A stretch of 55,213 nt of DNA, from contig JAHQWL010000024.1 in NCBI GenBank assembly GCA_029856155.1, forward strand, positions 1 to 55,213, given 5' to 3'. This document shows positions 1 to 9,463 of this stretch, one piece after another; within the stretch, counting starts at the first letter, position 1, and each line of letters begins with the position of its first letter. The stretch comes from Promethearchaeia archaeon (lineage in GTDB: Archaea > Asgardarchaeota > Lokiarchaeia > Sigyniarchaeales > SOKP01). Below the pieces are notes generated by a model, which worked only from the letters and a program-made list of their open reading frames with translations, had not been told where the DNA came from and made no database searches. Position numbers and translations under genes: made by a program.

Positions 1-66
1 GACCATTATACCTCCTTTTACTGATGGTTTACCTATTTTTAAATATTTTCTAATTCTCAAATTAAT
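1..66 (-). CDS. Start of a gene running off the left edge (partial)
   Basis: Reading leftward on the minus strand, a strong Shine-Dalgarno (AAAGGAGG, positions 11-18) sits four bases before an ATG at 6-4, so a gene most likely starts at 6 and leaves the window after two codons. The same frame is open further upstream to a TGA at 75-73. A second ribosome-binding site, AGGTGA (78-73), lies six bases before an ATT at 66-64, so a longer N-terminus beginning there or at TTG 60-58 is also possible; the coordinates cover this longer option. The gene follows the 779-residue protein in the same direction with a short gap, so the two may be cotranscribed. The product cannot be identified from so few codons. 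Confidence 0.5.
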   Translation of the reverse strand, partial: MNLRIRKYLKIGKPSVKGGIMV

Positions 67-80
67 AACTTTTCACCTGT

Positions 81-2420
81 TTAAGTAATTTGATATATCC
101 TTGAAGCAGTATCAAAATTTAAGAATAAGCTCTGGTTATTAAAATTTATAATAGAATTTTTAGTGCCGAAGTCTTGATAACAATAATCATTATCAAAACG
201 AGGATATGGCCCCAAATCAACCTCATTACCTCCCACATTCATGGGATCTTCCCAAGCTACACTAATTAATCCTTGAGAGGGAGATAAATAACGTACATTA
301 TATCCTAATGCTTGTGGAATAACTTGAACTTGAGATTGCTGAATCTCTGATACAAATTGGGCAAAGGACCCATATTCATCAATACTTCCCAATTCAACTA
401 TCCATAGATTTTTAAAACCATCTACTCGAAGTTCATAATTAGAAGCCCAGTAAGTATCCATATAAGAATACAACGCAACATATCCATCTCCACTAACACC
501 AAATGTCCATCTACCATGTTGCTCCCAATCATCAAAAGCCCAGCGAGGAAAGTAAGCATGTTGGTAAAATTTATTACCCATAAAGAGATTCAAAAAGTAC
601 AAAAGAAGTTCCCCCTCTAAAGGTAATGTTTCACGGTCATACTGAATAATCCCTACATTCTTATATAACGTAGCACGAGGATTCCATCCTCCAACATATT
701 CCTGTTCAAGATCTTTAGTAAGACCTCCTGGTGAGCTAGTATATATAAACGCATCATCATCTAAAGAAGCTTGCCAGATATGTTCTTGATAACTATTCAT
801 TCCTTTTTGATGGTCCTGGGAACCAGAAAGTTGGTAATATGGTGTTCTATATGTATAAGTATTTGAAGTTTCCAAACAAATACCTTGAGTAATTAATTTC
901 AATTTCTCTGAATATGAGCTTAATGGTATACCATGTAAAAATGCAGACACTTTAAAGAAATCAGCAATTATTTGAGGTCCGTACATAGTATCCGATTTTA
1001 TATTATATTTTTCTACTAAATTAAAGACTTCCTTGATTGTTTGTGAAGGTAAAACCGCTGACATTCCAAGCCAGAACATAAGATCTTCTTCATTATAGTT
1101 TAGGTTGTATAATGAGCCTTCATCCATATTTATGCTATTTCGTTCTTTATGTTCATCATATAAAGTCGCATTATTAGCAATATCTTCCAAAATTGGTGGA
1201 GGAGCATAATAATCACTTGTAGCTAAAGCAACAGCAGCAAGATTACTGTTATCATAGGGATTATGATCTCCAATACCAAGCATTATCCAAGCCGACTCAG
1301 AGGTACTGTCTCTAGAAGCTGGGGATATAACACTAGTTCCTATTTTAGTTCTATCATAACAACGACCATGTGTAGTTGCATATCTACCTTTAAAATAATT
1401 ATTAGCAAAGTCAAATGCAATAATATCCAAAATCATCGCTGCTTTATAGACAATTTCTGGGTCTTCTGAGAAATCTACTAAATTAACTAACGCTGCAATA
1501 TCCTCTGTGTAGTATGTATTTGAATGCCATTCTGAGAAACCAAATTGTGCTCGCCAATCAAGCCATCTTTTTACAAGCGGTAATGCATGATTTACATGTT
1601 CCAGTCCTGTCATATTAGAGTTAACGAACGTATCATTAGGAAAAAGTTGTCCGATGAGCAATTCCGCGGTATGAAAAAGAATCTGATGATTCTCAGTATA
1701 AAAAATCATATCATCTCTAGTAGGCTCTGTATACCAATATTTAGTTTTACCAAAGGCATCAATAACTTTGTTCCTTATTGATGGACTCAAAATACTCCTA
1801 TTAATATCAATATATATCAAACGTATAAGATTGTTTAATGTAAAATCTAAACAATCCTTAAAATTATAAAGTTTATGAAGGGAAGCTTCAATATTGATCT
1901 CGCTTACATTCAGACCAAGATAAACCCGAGAGACTTGTGCGTAAACCTGATCACTATTTTTGCTATCGTTTAAATACATATTTTGTCGTTGTTGAAACCC
2001 TAGGGTAGCGTTGAATGTTTCAAATAAATTGAATGTACGATTAAAATTAGTTTTCATTGAGAATTCCCATTGACTTTGACTAATTCTGGGTTTTGAATAA
2101 TTTTGTTGAGTATGAAAAAATTGAGGTAAAATTAAAATAATAAATATAAATAATAATTTTGGTAATCTTCTATTTTTATTTTTAATGCCACTCCTATTCC
2201 CTATTAGTTTAAAAAATAAATATATTACCAATAAAATTATCACAATGCCACTGAAAACGCTGATTGATGATATGAAATATAAACTAAAACCAATGAATAT
2301 TAAATAACCCCCTATATTACTTGAAACGATAATCCTCCAAAGAGGAATAACAATACCTAAAATTAATATAGTATAGAATAACCATCTAATGATTTTTCTC
2401 TGATTCTTTAATTTTTTCAT
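81..2420 (-). CDS. Membrane-anchored large protein with polysaccharide-lyase-like toroid region, function unknown
   Basis: A 779-residue protein. Residues 1-110 are hydrophobic and basic, with about three to four membrane spans (roughly 10-30, 38-68, 85-102). The rest lacks long hydrophobic segments, has several N-x-S/T sequons, and is probably outside the cell. The helix-rich middle with repeated Trp/Tyr/His patches (for example YTENHQILFHTAELL near 235 and SQDHQKGMNSYQEHIWQAS near 545) recalls alpha/alpha-toroid polysaccharide lyases and heparinase-like proteins, but I cannot assign a family. The C-terminal 200 residues look beta-rich, as in the sandwich domains that follow such toroids. 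The neighbours (OYE, ThuA, MocA, GH3) fit a role in glycan degradation. No good Shine-Dalgarno precedes the ATG. The gene is real by length and composition; the function is inference only. Confidence 0.7.
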   Translation of the reverse strand: MKKLKNQRKIIRWLFYTILILGIVIPLWRIIVSSNIGGYLIFIGFSLYFISSISVFSGIVIILLVIYLFFKLIGNRSGIKNKNRRLPKLLFIFIILILPQFFHTQQNYSKPRISQSQWEFSMKTNFNRTFNLFETFNATLGFQQRQNMYLNDSKNSDQVYAQVSRVYLGLNVSEINIEASLHKLYNFKDCLDFTLNNLIRLIYIDINRSILSPSIRNKVIDAFGKTKYWYTEPTRDDMIFYTENHQILFHTAELLIGQLFPNDTFVNSNMTGLEHVNHALPLVKRWLDWRAQFGFSEWHSNTYYTEDIAALVNLVDFSEDPEIVYKAAMILDIIAFDFANNYFKGRYATTHGRCYDRTKIGTSVISPASRDSTSESAWIMLGIGDHNPYDNSNLAAVALATSDYYAPPPILEDIANNATLYDEHKERNSINMDEGSLYNLNYNEEDLMFWLGMSAVLPSQTIKEVFNLVEKYNIKSDTMYGPQIIADFFKVSAFLHGIPLSSYSEKLKLITQGICLETSNTYTYRTPYYQLSGSQDHQKGMNSYQEHIWQASLDDDAFIYTSSPGGLTKDLEQEYVGGWNPRATLYKNVGIIQYDRETLPLEGELLLYFLNLFMGNKFYQHAYFPRWAFDDWEQHGRWTFGVSGDGYVALYSYMDTYWASNYELRVDGFKNLWIVELGSIDEYGSFAQFVSEIQQSQVQVIPQALGYNVRYLSPSQGLISVAWEDPMNVGGNEVDLGPYPRFDNDYCYQDFGTKNSIINFNNQSLFLNFDTASRIYQIT

Positions 2421-2501
2421 TAGCTCTAATTAGTAAATTTCTACAATTAATTAATGTAATAAATTCGTATTAATGGTTAAAATAATTTTCTCTAATAAAA
2501 T

Positions 2502-3875
2502 TTATTTCTTATATTGTGGATCTCTTGTAGCACATCCTACATTTTTCCCAAGTTTCATGAAATCAGAACATTTTGAACATGAAATACAACTTTGCTTTTT
2601 ATCAATAATTCCGTCTTGGAAAATCTGTTTGGGAAAATTAGGATTTGCGAGAGCCATTCTTCCGAACCCACAAATATCAACCTTTTTCTGATGGATCATA
2701 CCTGCAGCAATATAACCTGCAAATTGACGTAAATAAGAATAACCAGATCCTACAATATAAGTATCATTTGGTAAATGATTTTTAATTAAAGATGCTAAGT
2801 TTAAAAGTCTACTCACACCAAATAAAGGATTTTCATTTGGTAGAATCTCTCCTTTAACGGGTATATCGAATGGACGTGTAATTTGGGGTTTATAATGTGG
2901 ATTTCCAGCAGTAATATTAATTAATTTTACTCCTAAATTATATAGTTTATTTATTAGCTCAATAGGTTCAATAAGATCAATAGGAGCTGGAAATTCTTCA
3001 TTTTCTACTGGTTTCACTCCAAACCCATAAGGATAAGGAATACCATCATATACACTCATTCGGGTAGTCAATAAGAAGTTACTTCCATTCTTTAATTCTT
3101 TATTCAATTTTTCTATAATATTTAAAAAGAATCTTGCTCTATTTTCAAAACCTTTTCCACCATATATAGAGTTCTTTCGAATTCTTGAACTTAATAATTC
3201 ATGAATTAAATACCCATGACAAGCTTTAATATCTACTCCATCAAACCCTACTTCTCTTGCAATAATCGCCTTTTGAATCCAAATATCTTCTAACTCTCTT
3301 AAATCTTCATCAGATATTATAATACCATTTTTCTCTGTAAGACCTCTATTTTTATCTAATTCAATATATTGATATGCTTTTATTGGATATTTTTTGTCCT
3401 TTCTTACGCAATATCTTCCAGAATGATTCAATTGGAGAATTAAAACACAATCATTTAAAAAGCCTAGTTCTCTCAAAGATTTATTACAAATATCTCTTAT
3501 ATACGAGACAAATTCTTTAAATTTATCAGAATTTTCTTCAGTTAAAACTAATTGACATGCGTTTGAGCGGCAATCATGATTAATTGCTGTTGCTTCAAAC
3601 CAAATTAATCCTGCTCCCCCTCTGGCATACCGCTCATATCTTCTATAAGTTAATCTTCCTGGAGCTCCATCTGCATTAGCATCAAAACCCTCCATTGGTT
3701 GGATGGCTAATCTATTGGGGATAACCCTCTTGGCAATATTTATTCTTTGTTGTAAAATTTCAACTCTGGGATAGAAAGGAATATCTAAATCTAATTCCAT
3801 AACTTTATTCTTTAAATCATCTAAACTCTTATAAGTAAATGGTTCAAATTTCATGTGGGAAGGATTAAAACTCAT
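2502..3875 (-). CDS. NADH:flavin oxidoreductase, old yellow enzyme family, with C-terminal Fe-S motif
   Basis: A 457-residue FMN-dependent TIM-barrel enzyme of the OYE family, likely reducing an activated C=C bond or a related substrate in the cytoplasm. Family features include NRLAIQPMEGFDA near residue 55 (FMN-binding start of the barrel), LQLNHSGR near 150, GFDGVDIKACHGYLIHELL near 213-231 with the conserved His, SRIRKNSIYGG just after, and the phosphate-binding VGSGY near 378. The C-terminus carries C-x2-C-x2-C-x11-C, resembling the [4Fe-4S] site of 2,4-dienoyl-CoA reductase, but the chain stops there and lacks that enzyme's FAD/NADPH domain. The first ATG lacks a clear Shine-Dalgarno; Met8 (ATG at 3854) is an alternative. 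It is divergent from the ThuA-like gene at 3934. Substrate unknown. Confidence 0.88.
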   Translation of the reverse strand: MSFNPSHMKFEPFTYKSLDDLKNKVMELDLDIPFYPRVEILQQRINIAKRVIPNRLAIQPMEGFDANADGAPGRLTYRRYERYARGGAGLIWFEATAINHDCRSNACQLVLTEENSDKFKEFVSYIRDICNKSLRELGFLNDCVLILQLNHSGRYCVRKDKKYPIKAYQYIELDKNRGLTEKNGIIISDEDLRELEDIWIQKAIIAREVGFDGVDIKACHGYLIHELLSSRIRKNSIYGGKGFENRARFFLNIIEKLNKELKNGSNFLLTTRMSVYDGIPYPYGFGVKPVENEEFPAPIDLIEPIELINKLYNLGVKLINITAGNPHYKPQITRPFDIPVKGEILPNENPLFGVSRLLNLASLIKNHLPNDTYIVGSGYSYLRQFAGYIAAGMIHQKKVDICGFGRMALANPNFPKQIFQDGIIDKKQSCISCSKCSDFMKLGKNVGCATRDPQYKK

Positions 3876-3933
3876 TACATTATAATTAGAGAACCCTTAA
3901 TAAAGAACTTTTCATTTTTTCTTATGATGATTT

Positions 3934-4566
3934 ATGGCTAAAAAGAAAATTTTATTATGCCAAAGGGGGAGATATTTTAAAAAGGATAAGACTTATTCTT
4001 ATTTCCAAGAAATTCTAAATGAGTATATAGTTGATAATTATGAGGATGTCGAAATTTTTAAAAATAGAGACTTTTTTGAATATGACACCACTATTTTTTT
4101 TACTCAATTCGGGGAATTTACTAAGGAACAAGAGAAAAATGTGTTAGATTTTATCTCCAGCGGAAAAGGATTTGTAGGATTGCATGGTGCTTCGGCATCT
4201 TTTAAAGAACATCCTAAATATTATGAAATGATTGGAGGAAGATTTACTGGTCATAAAAAAAAATGCAATATAGATATCAAAATTTTAGATAAAGGACATC
4301 CAATAACAGCAAATTTAGATGATTTTACTTTTTTTGATGAACCTTATAGGCATGATTTCGCTATGAAAGGAGATATGAAAGTTTTAGCTGAGGCTTATTA
4401 CCATGATGAAGAAGACCCTGAAGCTGAACCGATTATCTGGGTAAAGACTTATGGGGAGGGGAGAGTAGCATTTTGTGCATTAGGCCATCAAGCAAGAGCC
4501 CTAAAAAATGAGATTTTTCGTAAAATCATTAAAAGCTCAGTTAAATGGGTATTAAAAGGACAATAA
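3934..4566 (+). CDS. ThuA-like domain protein
   Basis: A 210-residue protein of the ThuA-like fold (related to class I glutamine amidotransferases), often found with sugar-catabolic dehydrogenases. Visible features are the family-typical GFVGLHGASASF near residue 75, GGRFTGHKK near 103, a HPI motif near 122 followed by DEPYRHDF, and a C-terminal GRVAFCALGHQARAL block. The family lacks a demonstrated general reaction, although members accompany trehalose or keto-sugar pathways. The next gene, a Gfo/Idh/MocA oxidoreductase, starts about 15 bases downstream, which indicates an operon. No membrane segment or signal peptide is present. The family call is firm; the substrate is unknown. Confidence 0.85.
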   Translation: MAKKKILLCQRGRYFKKDKTYSYFQEILNEYIVDNYEDVEIFKNRDFFEYDTTIFFTQFGEFTKEQEKNVLDFISSGKGFVGLHGASASFKEHPKYYEMIGGRFTGHKKKCNIDIKILDKGHPITANLDDFTFFDEPYRHDFAMKGDMKVLAEAYYHDEEDPEAEPIIWVKTYGEGRVAFCALGHQARALKNEIFRKIIKSSVKWVLKGQ

Positions 4567-4570
4567 AAAA

Positions 4571-4577
4571 GGGGGAT
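4571..4577 (+). promoter_or_regulatory. Shine-Dalgarno deciding an ATC start
   Basis: GGGGGAT lies four bases before ATC at 4582. No comparable purine-rich site stands before the canonical candidate GTG at 4606, so this site favours the upstream start. Confidence 0.5.
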
Positions 4578-4581
4578 TATT

Positions 4582-5607
4582 ATCGAAAACCATAAATTTG
4601 TAAAGGTGGGAGTTATTGGATGCGGTTGGATAACAGGAACATATAAACTAGTATCAAAAGTTATTAAAAATACCAAGATTGTTGCAGCTGTTGATTTAGA
4701 TATAAACCGAGCTAAAAAGATTGCTAGCAAGGACCATGCATATACTAATACTGAAACTATGTTTGCGAATGAAGATATTGACGTTGTATATATTGCTACT
4801 CCTCATTACTTGCATAAACCAATGATTAAACAAGCTTTTGAAAATGGAAAGCATATTTTATGCGAAAAACCAGTAACAATCTCATTAGAAGATGCTCGAG
4901 AAATAAAAAATTTAGATAATCAATACCACCAGTTAAAGCTTGGATTCAATTATAATTATCGATATGATCATAATTGTTCTCGTTTAATTTCTGCTCTTCA
5001 AAACAACCATTTGGGAGAAGTATATTATGCTAATTGTAATGTTTTTTTTAGTAGAAATGAATCATATTTTGAAAAAGGACCTTGGCGAACAAAAAAAGAG
5101 GCCGCTGGTGGTGGAACACTCTTAACACATGGGTCACATATGGTAGATATTATGATTTGGGCTTTTGGTGAACCTATTTCTGTAATAGGTAAGGTTTATA
5201 CTAAGAATTTTAAAAATTTAGAAGTAGAAGATCTTGCATTTGGTATAATTGAATTTGATAACGGTATATCTACTCAAATAAATAATTCAATGTTTGTAAA
5301 ACCTCCCTTTGGAATGTTTAAGGATAAAGTAGAATTACAAATCTTTGGAAATAAAGGAAGATGTTATTACAAAGGCCCTTGGCCAAAGTCTTCCTTAAAA
5401 TGGAAAGGCGTTAAAAATTTTAAAATTAAAAAAAATGTAAAAGGGTTTTCCCATTTCGGAAGATCAGTAAAAGCATTTGCAGAGTGGATTCTTTACGATA
5501 AACCTTACTTAAATACTATTGAAGAAAGTTCTAAGGCTCTACGAGTAATAACTTCTTTGTATAAATCTTCTGAAACAAGTAAAAAAGAGCAAATAGAAAA
5601 ATTATAA
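4582..5607 (+). CDS. Gfo/Idh/MocA family oxidoreductase
   Basis: An NAD(P)-dependent sugar or sugar-derivative dehydrogenase of the Gfo/Idh/MocA family. It has an N-terminal Rossmann motif VGVIGCGWI, the family motif ILCEKPV near residue 95 with the catalytic-type Lys, and a C-terminal alpha/beta domain with GGGTLLTHGSHMVDIMIW near 175. I place the start at ATC 4582 (341 residues). A GTG at 4606 would delete the residues before GVIGCG that normally form the first beta strand, and it has no ribosome-binding site, whereas GGGGGAT precedes 4582. It follows the ThuA-like gene at once and converges with the GH3 gene 22 bases away. ThuA and MocA proteins commonly co-occur in sugar catabolism. The family is firm, the start codon is inferred, and the substrate is unknown. 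Confidence 0.88.
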   Translation: MENHKFVKVGVIGCGWITGTYKLVSKVIKNTKIVAAVDLDINRAKKIASKDHAYTNTETMFANEDIDVVYIATPHYLHKPMIKQAFENGKHILCEKPVTISLEDAREIKNLDNQYHQLKLGFNYNYRYDHNCSRLISALQNNHLGEVYYANCNVFFSRNESYFEKGPWRTKKEAAGGGTLLTHGSHMVDIMIWAFGEPISVIGKVYTKNFKNLEVEDLAFGIIEFDNGISTQINNSMFVKPPFGMFKDKVELQIFGNKGRCYYKGPWPKSSLKWKGVKNFKIKKNVKGFSHFGRSVKAFAEWILYDKPYLNTIEESSKALRVITSLYKSSETSKKEQIEKL

Positions 5608-5629
5608 AGTTATTTTTATCATTTGGGTT

Positions 5630-7663
5630 TTATAATTGAAATTGGACTGATAAAAGATCATCAGTTTTAGATGAAGCTCCCATATAAAGGGTATATTTTA
5701 TCTTTTCAATCTCCCATGATTTAGATTCTGGATTATACCAAGCAAAGTTTTTCTTTGGAACTTCAATTTTTATGTTTTTTGTTTCGTTTGGATTTAAACG
5801 GATACGTGTAAATCCTCTCAAAAGCTTTACAGGACGGTCAATTTGAGACTGTTCAAAACCAATATATAATTGTACTACTTCATCTCCAGCTAATTTACCA
5901 GTATTTTTAACATCTATTGTACCAATTACCTTATCATTTTTTACTTCGATTTGTAAATTATTATAAGAAAACGTGGTATAACTTAGCCCAAAACCGAAAG
6001 GAACTGCTGGTTCATAGCCCTTTTTATCAAAAAGAGTATATCCATGATAATATCCATATTCAATTTCATCTGCATTTTTATCGAAATAAGGTAAATGCTT
6101 AGGATCTTTAGGAATTGTAAAAGGTAATTTTCCGCCTGGATTCACATCTCCGAACAATATTTTTGCTAAAGCATTACCTCCTTCTACACCAGAATACCAT
6201 GCCATTAATATAGTAGGTACTTGCTCTTTCCATTCTTCCATAGTAATTGCGCTTCCACCAATCAGAACAACTATGCAATTTTCATTTTCAGCAGCAACGG
6301 CTTTAATTAAGTCAATATCTTCATCATGTAAAGAAAGTTTGTCCCGATCCCCACCAGTTCTAAATTCCTTAATGTATTCTCCTTCGTCCTTATAATTTAA
6401 CCCTACAACTACAATTGCTATATCCACTTCTTTAGACAAATTATTAGGCCTCTTATTGTTTGATCCATTATGGTAGACTATTTCAATGGAATCTCCTAAG
6501 TAATTTTCAATGCCTTTTAATGGAGTAATAACTTCTTTAACTGATACGTTACTACTGCCATGATCTCCAGTATTCTTAACTCTTGCATATTTTCCGAAAA
6601 TCGCTAATTTGTTAATTTTATTTTTATTCAATGGTAAGATATTATTTTCATTCTTTAGAAGCACCATACTTTTTTCAGCAGCTTCTAATGCTACTTTATA
6701 ATGTTCTTCACATCCAATTAGCTCTTTCTCATATTTTTGAGGATCTTCTTTTGTAACATAGCTAAGGATTGTTCGCATAACTCGTCCTGCTGCCTCATCA
6801 ATCATTGCTTCTGTGACTTTACCTGCTTCCAAGGCTTTCTTGATTTTTTTGTATTTAAAATATCTTGCTCGGGGCATTTCAACATCTAATCCTCCAGTTA
6901 CTCCCCCTACGGTGTCTTTCACACCATACATCCAATCAGAATGAACAAAACCCTTAAAATTCCAATCTCCTTTTAAAATATCACGCAATAAATACTCATT
7001 ATGTCCACAATATTTACCCCGAATTTTATTGTAAGCACTCATTATGGTGGCACATCCTTCTTCCGCACAACGTTTAAAATGAGGAAGGTAAACTTCACGA
7101 AGTGTCCGTTCATCCATTTTCACATTTACCTTAAATCGAGCATTTTCAATGCTATTTGCAGCAAAATGTTTAGCCGTAGCCATAACATTATGTTCTTGAA
7201 CACCTCTGGTCAAAGCTGCTCCAAATTCACCAAGTAAGAAAGGATCTTCACCATAAGTTTCTTGAGCCCTACCCCACGCAGGATGACGCAATAAGTTAAT
7301 GCAGACCCCTCCAAAAAGATTACCGCCCTGAGCTCGCACTTCTTTTCCAATGACATCTCCGATTTTTTGTTCTAAATCTATATCCCATGAGGCAGCACGA
7401 GCCATAGAAACGGGAAAACAAGTAGAACCGGGAATTATTACTCCACGGGGGCCATCAGTAAATTTAAATGGAGGAATATTGAATCTTGTTGAACCAGCTG
7501 CGTCATAGGCTCGTTTACCAAAACCTCTATCTTCTATTACTTTTATAAAGAGCCCATTTCCTTTCATTTGGTTAATTTTTTCTTCCAAACTCATCTGATT
7601 AAGAACATGATTTACATAATTTTCAATCTCAATATCACTCATATCTTTTTTAACTTCAATCAT
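5630..7663 (-). CDS. Glycoside hydrolase family 3 (beta-glucosidase-like)
   Basis: A 677-residue enzyme, likely intracellular because no signal peptide is visible, that hydrolyses beta-linked glucosides or related oligosaccharides. The GH3 N-terminal barrel shows HPAWGRAQETYGEDPFL near 127, the substrate-binding KHFAANS near 165, and the nucleophile motif KGFVHSDWMYG with Asp243. The second alpha/beta domain contains the EGEYIKEFRTGGDRDKLSL stretch expected near the acid/base residue, and GGNALAKILFGDVNPGGKLPFT. The C-terminus is a fibronectin-III-like domain (about 575-660, GDEVVQLYIG). The full length is typical of three-domain GH3 enzymes. It belongs to a minus-strand pair with the membrane acyltransferase-like gene upstream, though a U-tract between them suggests separate transcripts. 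Linkage specificity cannot be read from the sequence. Confidence 0.93.
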   Translation of the reverse strand: MIEVKKDMSDIEIENYVNHVLNQMSLEEKINQMKGNGLFIKVIEDRGFGKRAYDAAGSTRFNIPPFKFTDGPRGVIIPGSTCFPVSMARAASWDIDLEQKIGDVIGKEVRAQGGNLFGGVCINLLRHPAWGRAQETYGEDPFLLGEFGAALTRGVQEHNVMATAKHFAANSIENARFKVNVKMDERTLREVYLPHFKRCAEEGCATIMSAYNKIRGKYCGHNEYLLRDILKGDWNFKGFVHSDWMYGVKDTVGGVTGGLDVEMPRARYFKYKKIKKALEAGKVTEAMIDEAAGRVMRTILSYVTKEDPQKYEKELIGCEEHYKVALEAAEKSMVLLKNENNILPLNKNKINKLAIFGKYARVKNTGDHGSSNVSVKEVITPLKGIENYLGDSIEIVYHNGSNNKRPNNLSKEVDIAIVVVGLNYKDEGEYIKEFRTGGDRDKLSLHDEDIDLIKAVAAENENCIVVLIGGSAITMEEWKEQVPTILMAWYSGVEGGNALAKILFGDVNPGGKLPFTIPKDPKHLPYFDKNADEIEYGYYHGYTLFDKKGYEPAVPFGFGLSYTTFSYNNLQIEVKNDKVIGTIDVKNTGKLAGDEVVQLYIGFEQSQIDRPVKLLRGFTRIRLNPNETKNIKIEVPKKNFAWYNPESKSWEIEKIKYTLYMGASSKTDDLLSVQFQL

Positions 7664-7707
7664 CTCTAATACTCCTAATTAAGATATTAATACTATAAAA
7701 ATTAAAT

Positions 7708-7717
7708 AAAAAAAAAA
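7708..7717 (-). terminator. U-tract terminator
   Basis: Ten A on the plus strand are ten U in the minus transcript, about 37 bases past the stop of the membrane acyltransferase-like gene. This fits archaeal intrinsic U-tract termination. Confidence 0.45.
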
Positions 7718-7753
7718 TTGATTTAAAGTAAATTTTACGCTTTGAAATTATTT

Positions 7754-9463
7754 TTAAAGTGACAATCCAAGATCTGACAAACTAAGGAATAATGAGGGAA
7801 TTAACCATGCAAAGAAGATTATTATTCCTATTAATGAAATTAATTGTGCTCGTTTATTATATTTATTTTCTCCTTCAGTTTGTATAGATTTTCTTGCTAT
7901 AATAAATGTTATGAATGATATCGGGAAAAACAGAAATCCAAAAAATGATAATTTGTACGTCATTATTGAATCTGCATGAAGATCATGGCGGATCTCATCT
8001 TTTTCTATTACATTTAACCATTCTGCATTATAGAACGCTTCTTCGACATTTAATTGTCCTGATTGCCACCATTTCTGATCAACTACTTTCCTAGCGGGAA
8101 TAATCTGCGCAGCAATAGTATCCATAGTCCATTCTAAGCTTCCTGTATATTTCCCTCTTTCCCAAAGCAACAATAAACCATGTAGGATTAAAAATGTAAT
8201 TGCCATTGTCAGAAATGTACCAGCCCAATCAAGTTTTAAATAAGGATCACCATATAATGTTGATGAGATAATAAAGTGTATCACAAAATAGAACCACTGA
8301 AGATTATACATTGTGAAAGCAACAAATCCAAATCGACGGAAAAATCGTGTTTTGTCCGCGAACTCTTTTCCACGACCTCGGAACTCAACTACACGAACTA
8401 CAACCATAATTAAACAAATAGCAGCTCCGTTTAAACTCAAAAATTGGAATAACCATCCTAAAATTGGTAACGTTGTACTAGCAATCCCCGGATATTCAGG
8501 AACCCAGTTTCGATGAAATGGAAGACCTTTATAAAGATTCAAAGCCGCTGTCATACCTAATTCATCCATTATAAGGACTAAATTGACGATAAGACCCATG
8601 ATGCCTATAAAGAACATCAGAAATCCTATCTGCATTGTTTTTTTAGGGAGAAATGACCATTCTTTTTTTACAGTCTCTCTTTCCTGAGCTAGAATAATAC
8701 CAATGATACTACCCATGAATGATACTGCGAGATAGGGAAAGATCGGTTCTTCTCTTCCTGCGATAGCATTTAAAAAGAAATGAGTTATGAATTTCCACCA
8801 TTCTGAAATTCCCAAATAAGGATACTGGACATCCACACCTGTGTTTGGATCGATTGCCCATGGATATCCTGGAATCGCTAAGTCCACTAACCACCATAAT
8901 AATGGCGTGAGTGCTACAACAATTACAATCAATATAATATAAATTTTTACAAGTCTTCTGGGATTTTTCCACGCATCATTTCTTGAAAGAATACCTTGTA
9001 CAATACCATTAAGGATAATACACCATGCTATTGTATGAATTGTTTCAAAGTGATACCCTCGATAAAGAATAACCTGCCAATTCCATGCTGAAACATCATC
9101 CAACGATTTCATTAAATTTGGGATCGCTCCATGAATACCTAAGATACTTTCAGAAATCATAGCAAAAATTAATAACAAGACTCCGCCCATGATCTGTCTT
9201 ATAACCAAATCCCTCACATTTCTTCCTGCTTGTAAATGGCGATACATACTAATCATATTACCTATTGCTGAAACCATTAAGAAAAATCCTGCTAGACCTC
9301 CCAAGAAAGGCAAAATGATAAGTGCTACAATATTAATCAAAGCTATATCATTCATTTGAAGAAGTAACCCATCAATATCTAATACATGTAGTATTATATG
9401 CAAGAAAATCATTAATACTATTGCTATACCACGTAAAAAATCAATACTGGCAAATCTTCTCAT
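7754..9463 (-). CDS. Multi-pass membrane acyltransferase-like protein
   Basis: A 569-residue integral membrane protein with about ten to twelve hydrophobic spans. It opens with RFASIDFLRGIAIVLMIFLH, the R-x-x-S-I-D-x-x-R-G signature of membrane acyltransferase-type families (heparan-alpha-glucosaminide N-acetyltransferase-like DUF1624 and YeiB-like DUF418). An early His sits at the end of the first span. A hydrophilic loop lies near residues 450-510. The family transfers acyl groups onto sugars or lipids across a membrane, so it may modify surface glycans; the neighbouring GH3 gene would fit. GATGAT five bases before the ATG may serve as the ribosome-binding site. The fold call is moderately sure; the acceptor is unknown. 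Confidence 0.75.
   Translation of the reverse strand: MRRFASIDFLRGIAIVLMIFLHIILHVLDIDGLLLQMNDIALINIVALIILPFLGGLAGFFLMVSAIGNMISMYRHLQAGRNVRDLVIRQIMGGVLLLIFAMISESILGIHGAIPNLMKSLDDVSAWNWQVILYRGYHFETIHTIAWCIILNGIVQGILSRNDAWKNPRRLVKIYIILIVIVVALTPLLWWLVDLAIPGYPWAIDPNTGVDVQYPYLGISEWWKFITHFFLNAIAGREEPIFPYLAVSFMGSIIGIILAQERETVKKEWSFLPKKTMQIGFLMFFIGIMGLIVNLVLIMDELGMTAALNLYKGLPFHRNWVPEYPGIASTTLPILGWLFQFLSLNGAAICLIMVVVRVVEFRGRGKEFADKTRFFRRFGFVAFTMYNLQWFYFVIHFIISSTLYGDPYLKLDWAGTFLTMAITFLILHGLLLLWERGKYTGSLEWTMDTIAAQIIPARKVVDQKWWQSGQLNVEEAFYNAEWLNVIEKDEIRHDLHADSIMTYKLSFFGFLFFPISFITFIIARKSIQTEGENKYNKRAQLISLIGIIIFFAWLIPSLFLSLSDLGLSL

Noticed and set aside
2473..2691. 72-codon plus-strand frame over the end of the first OYE gene
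   Set aside because: It mirrors the Cys-rich coding sequence of the OYE on the other strand and has no ribosome-binding site.
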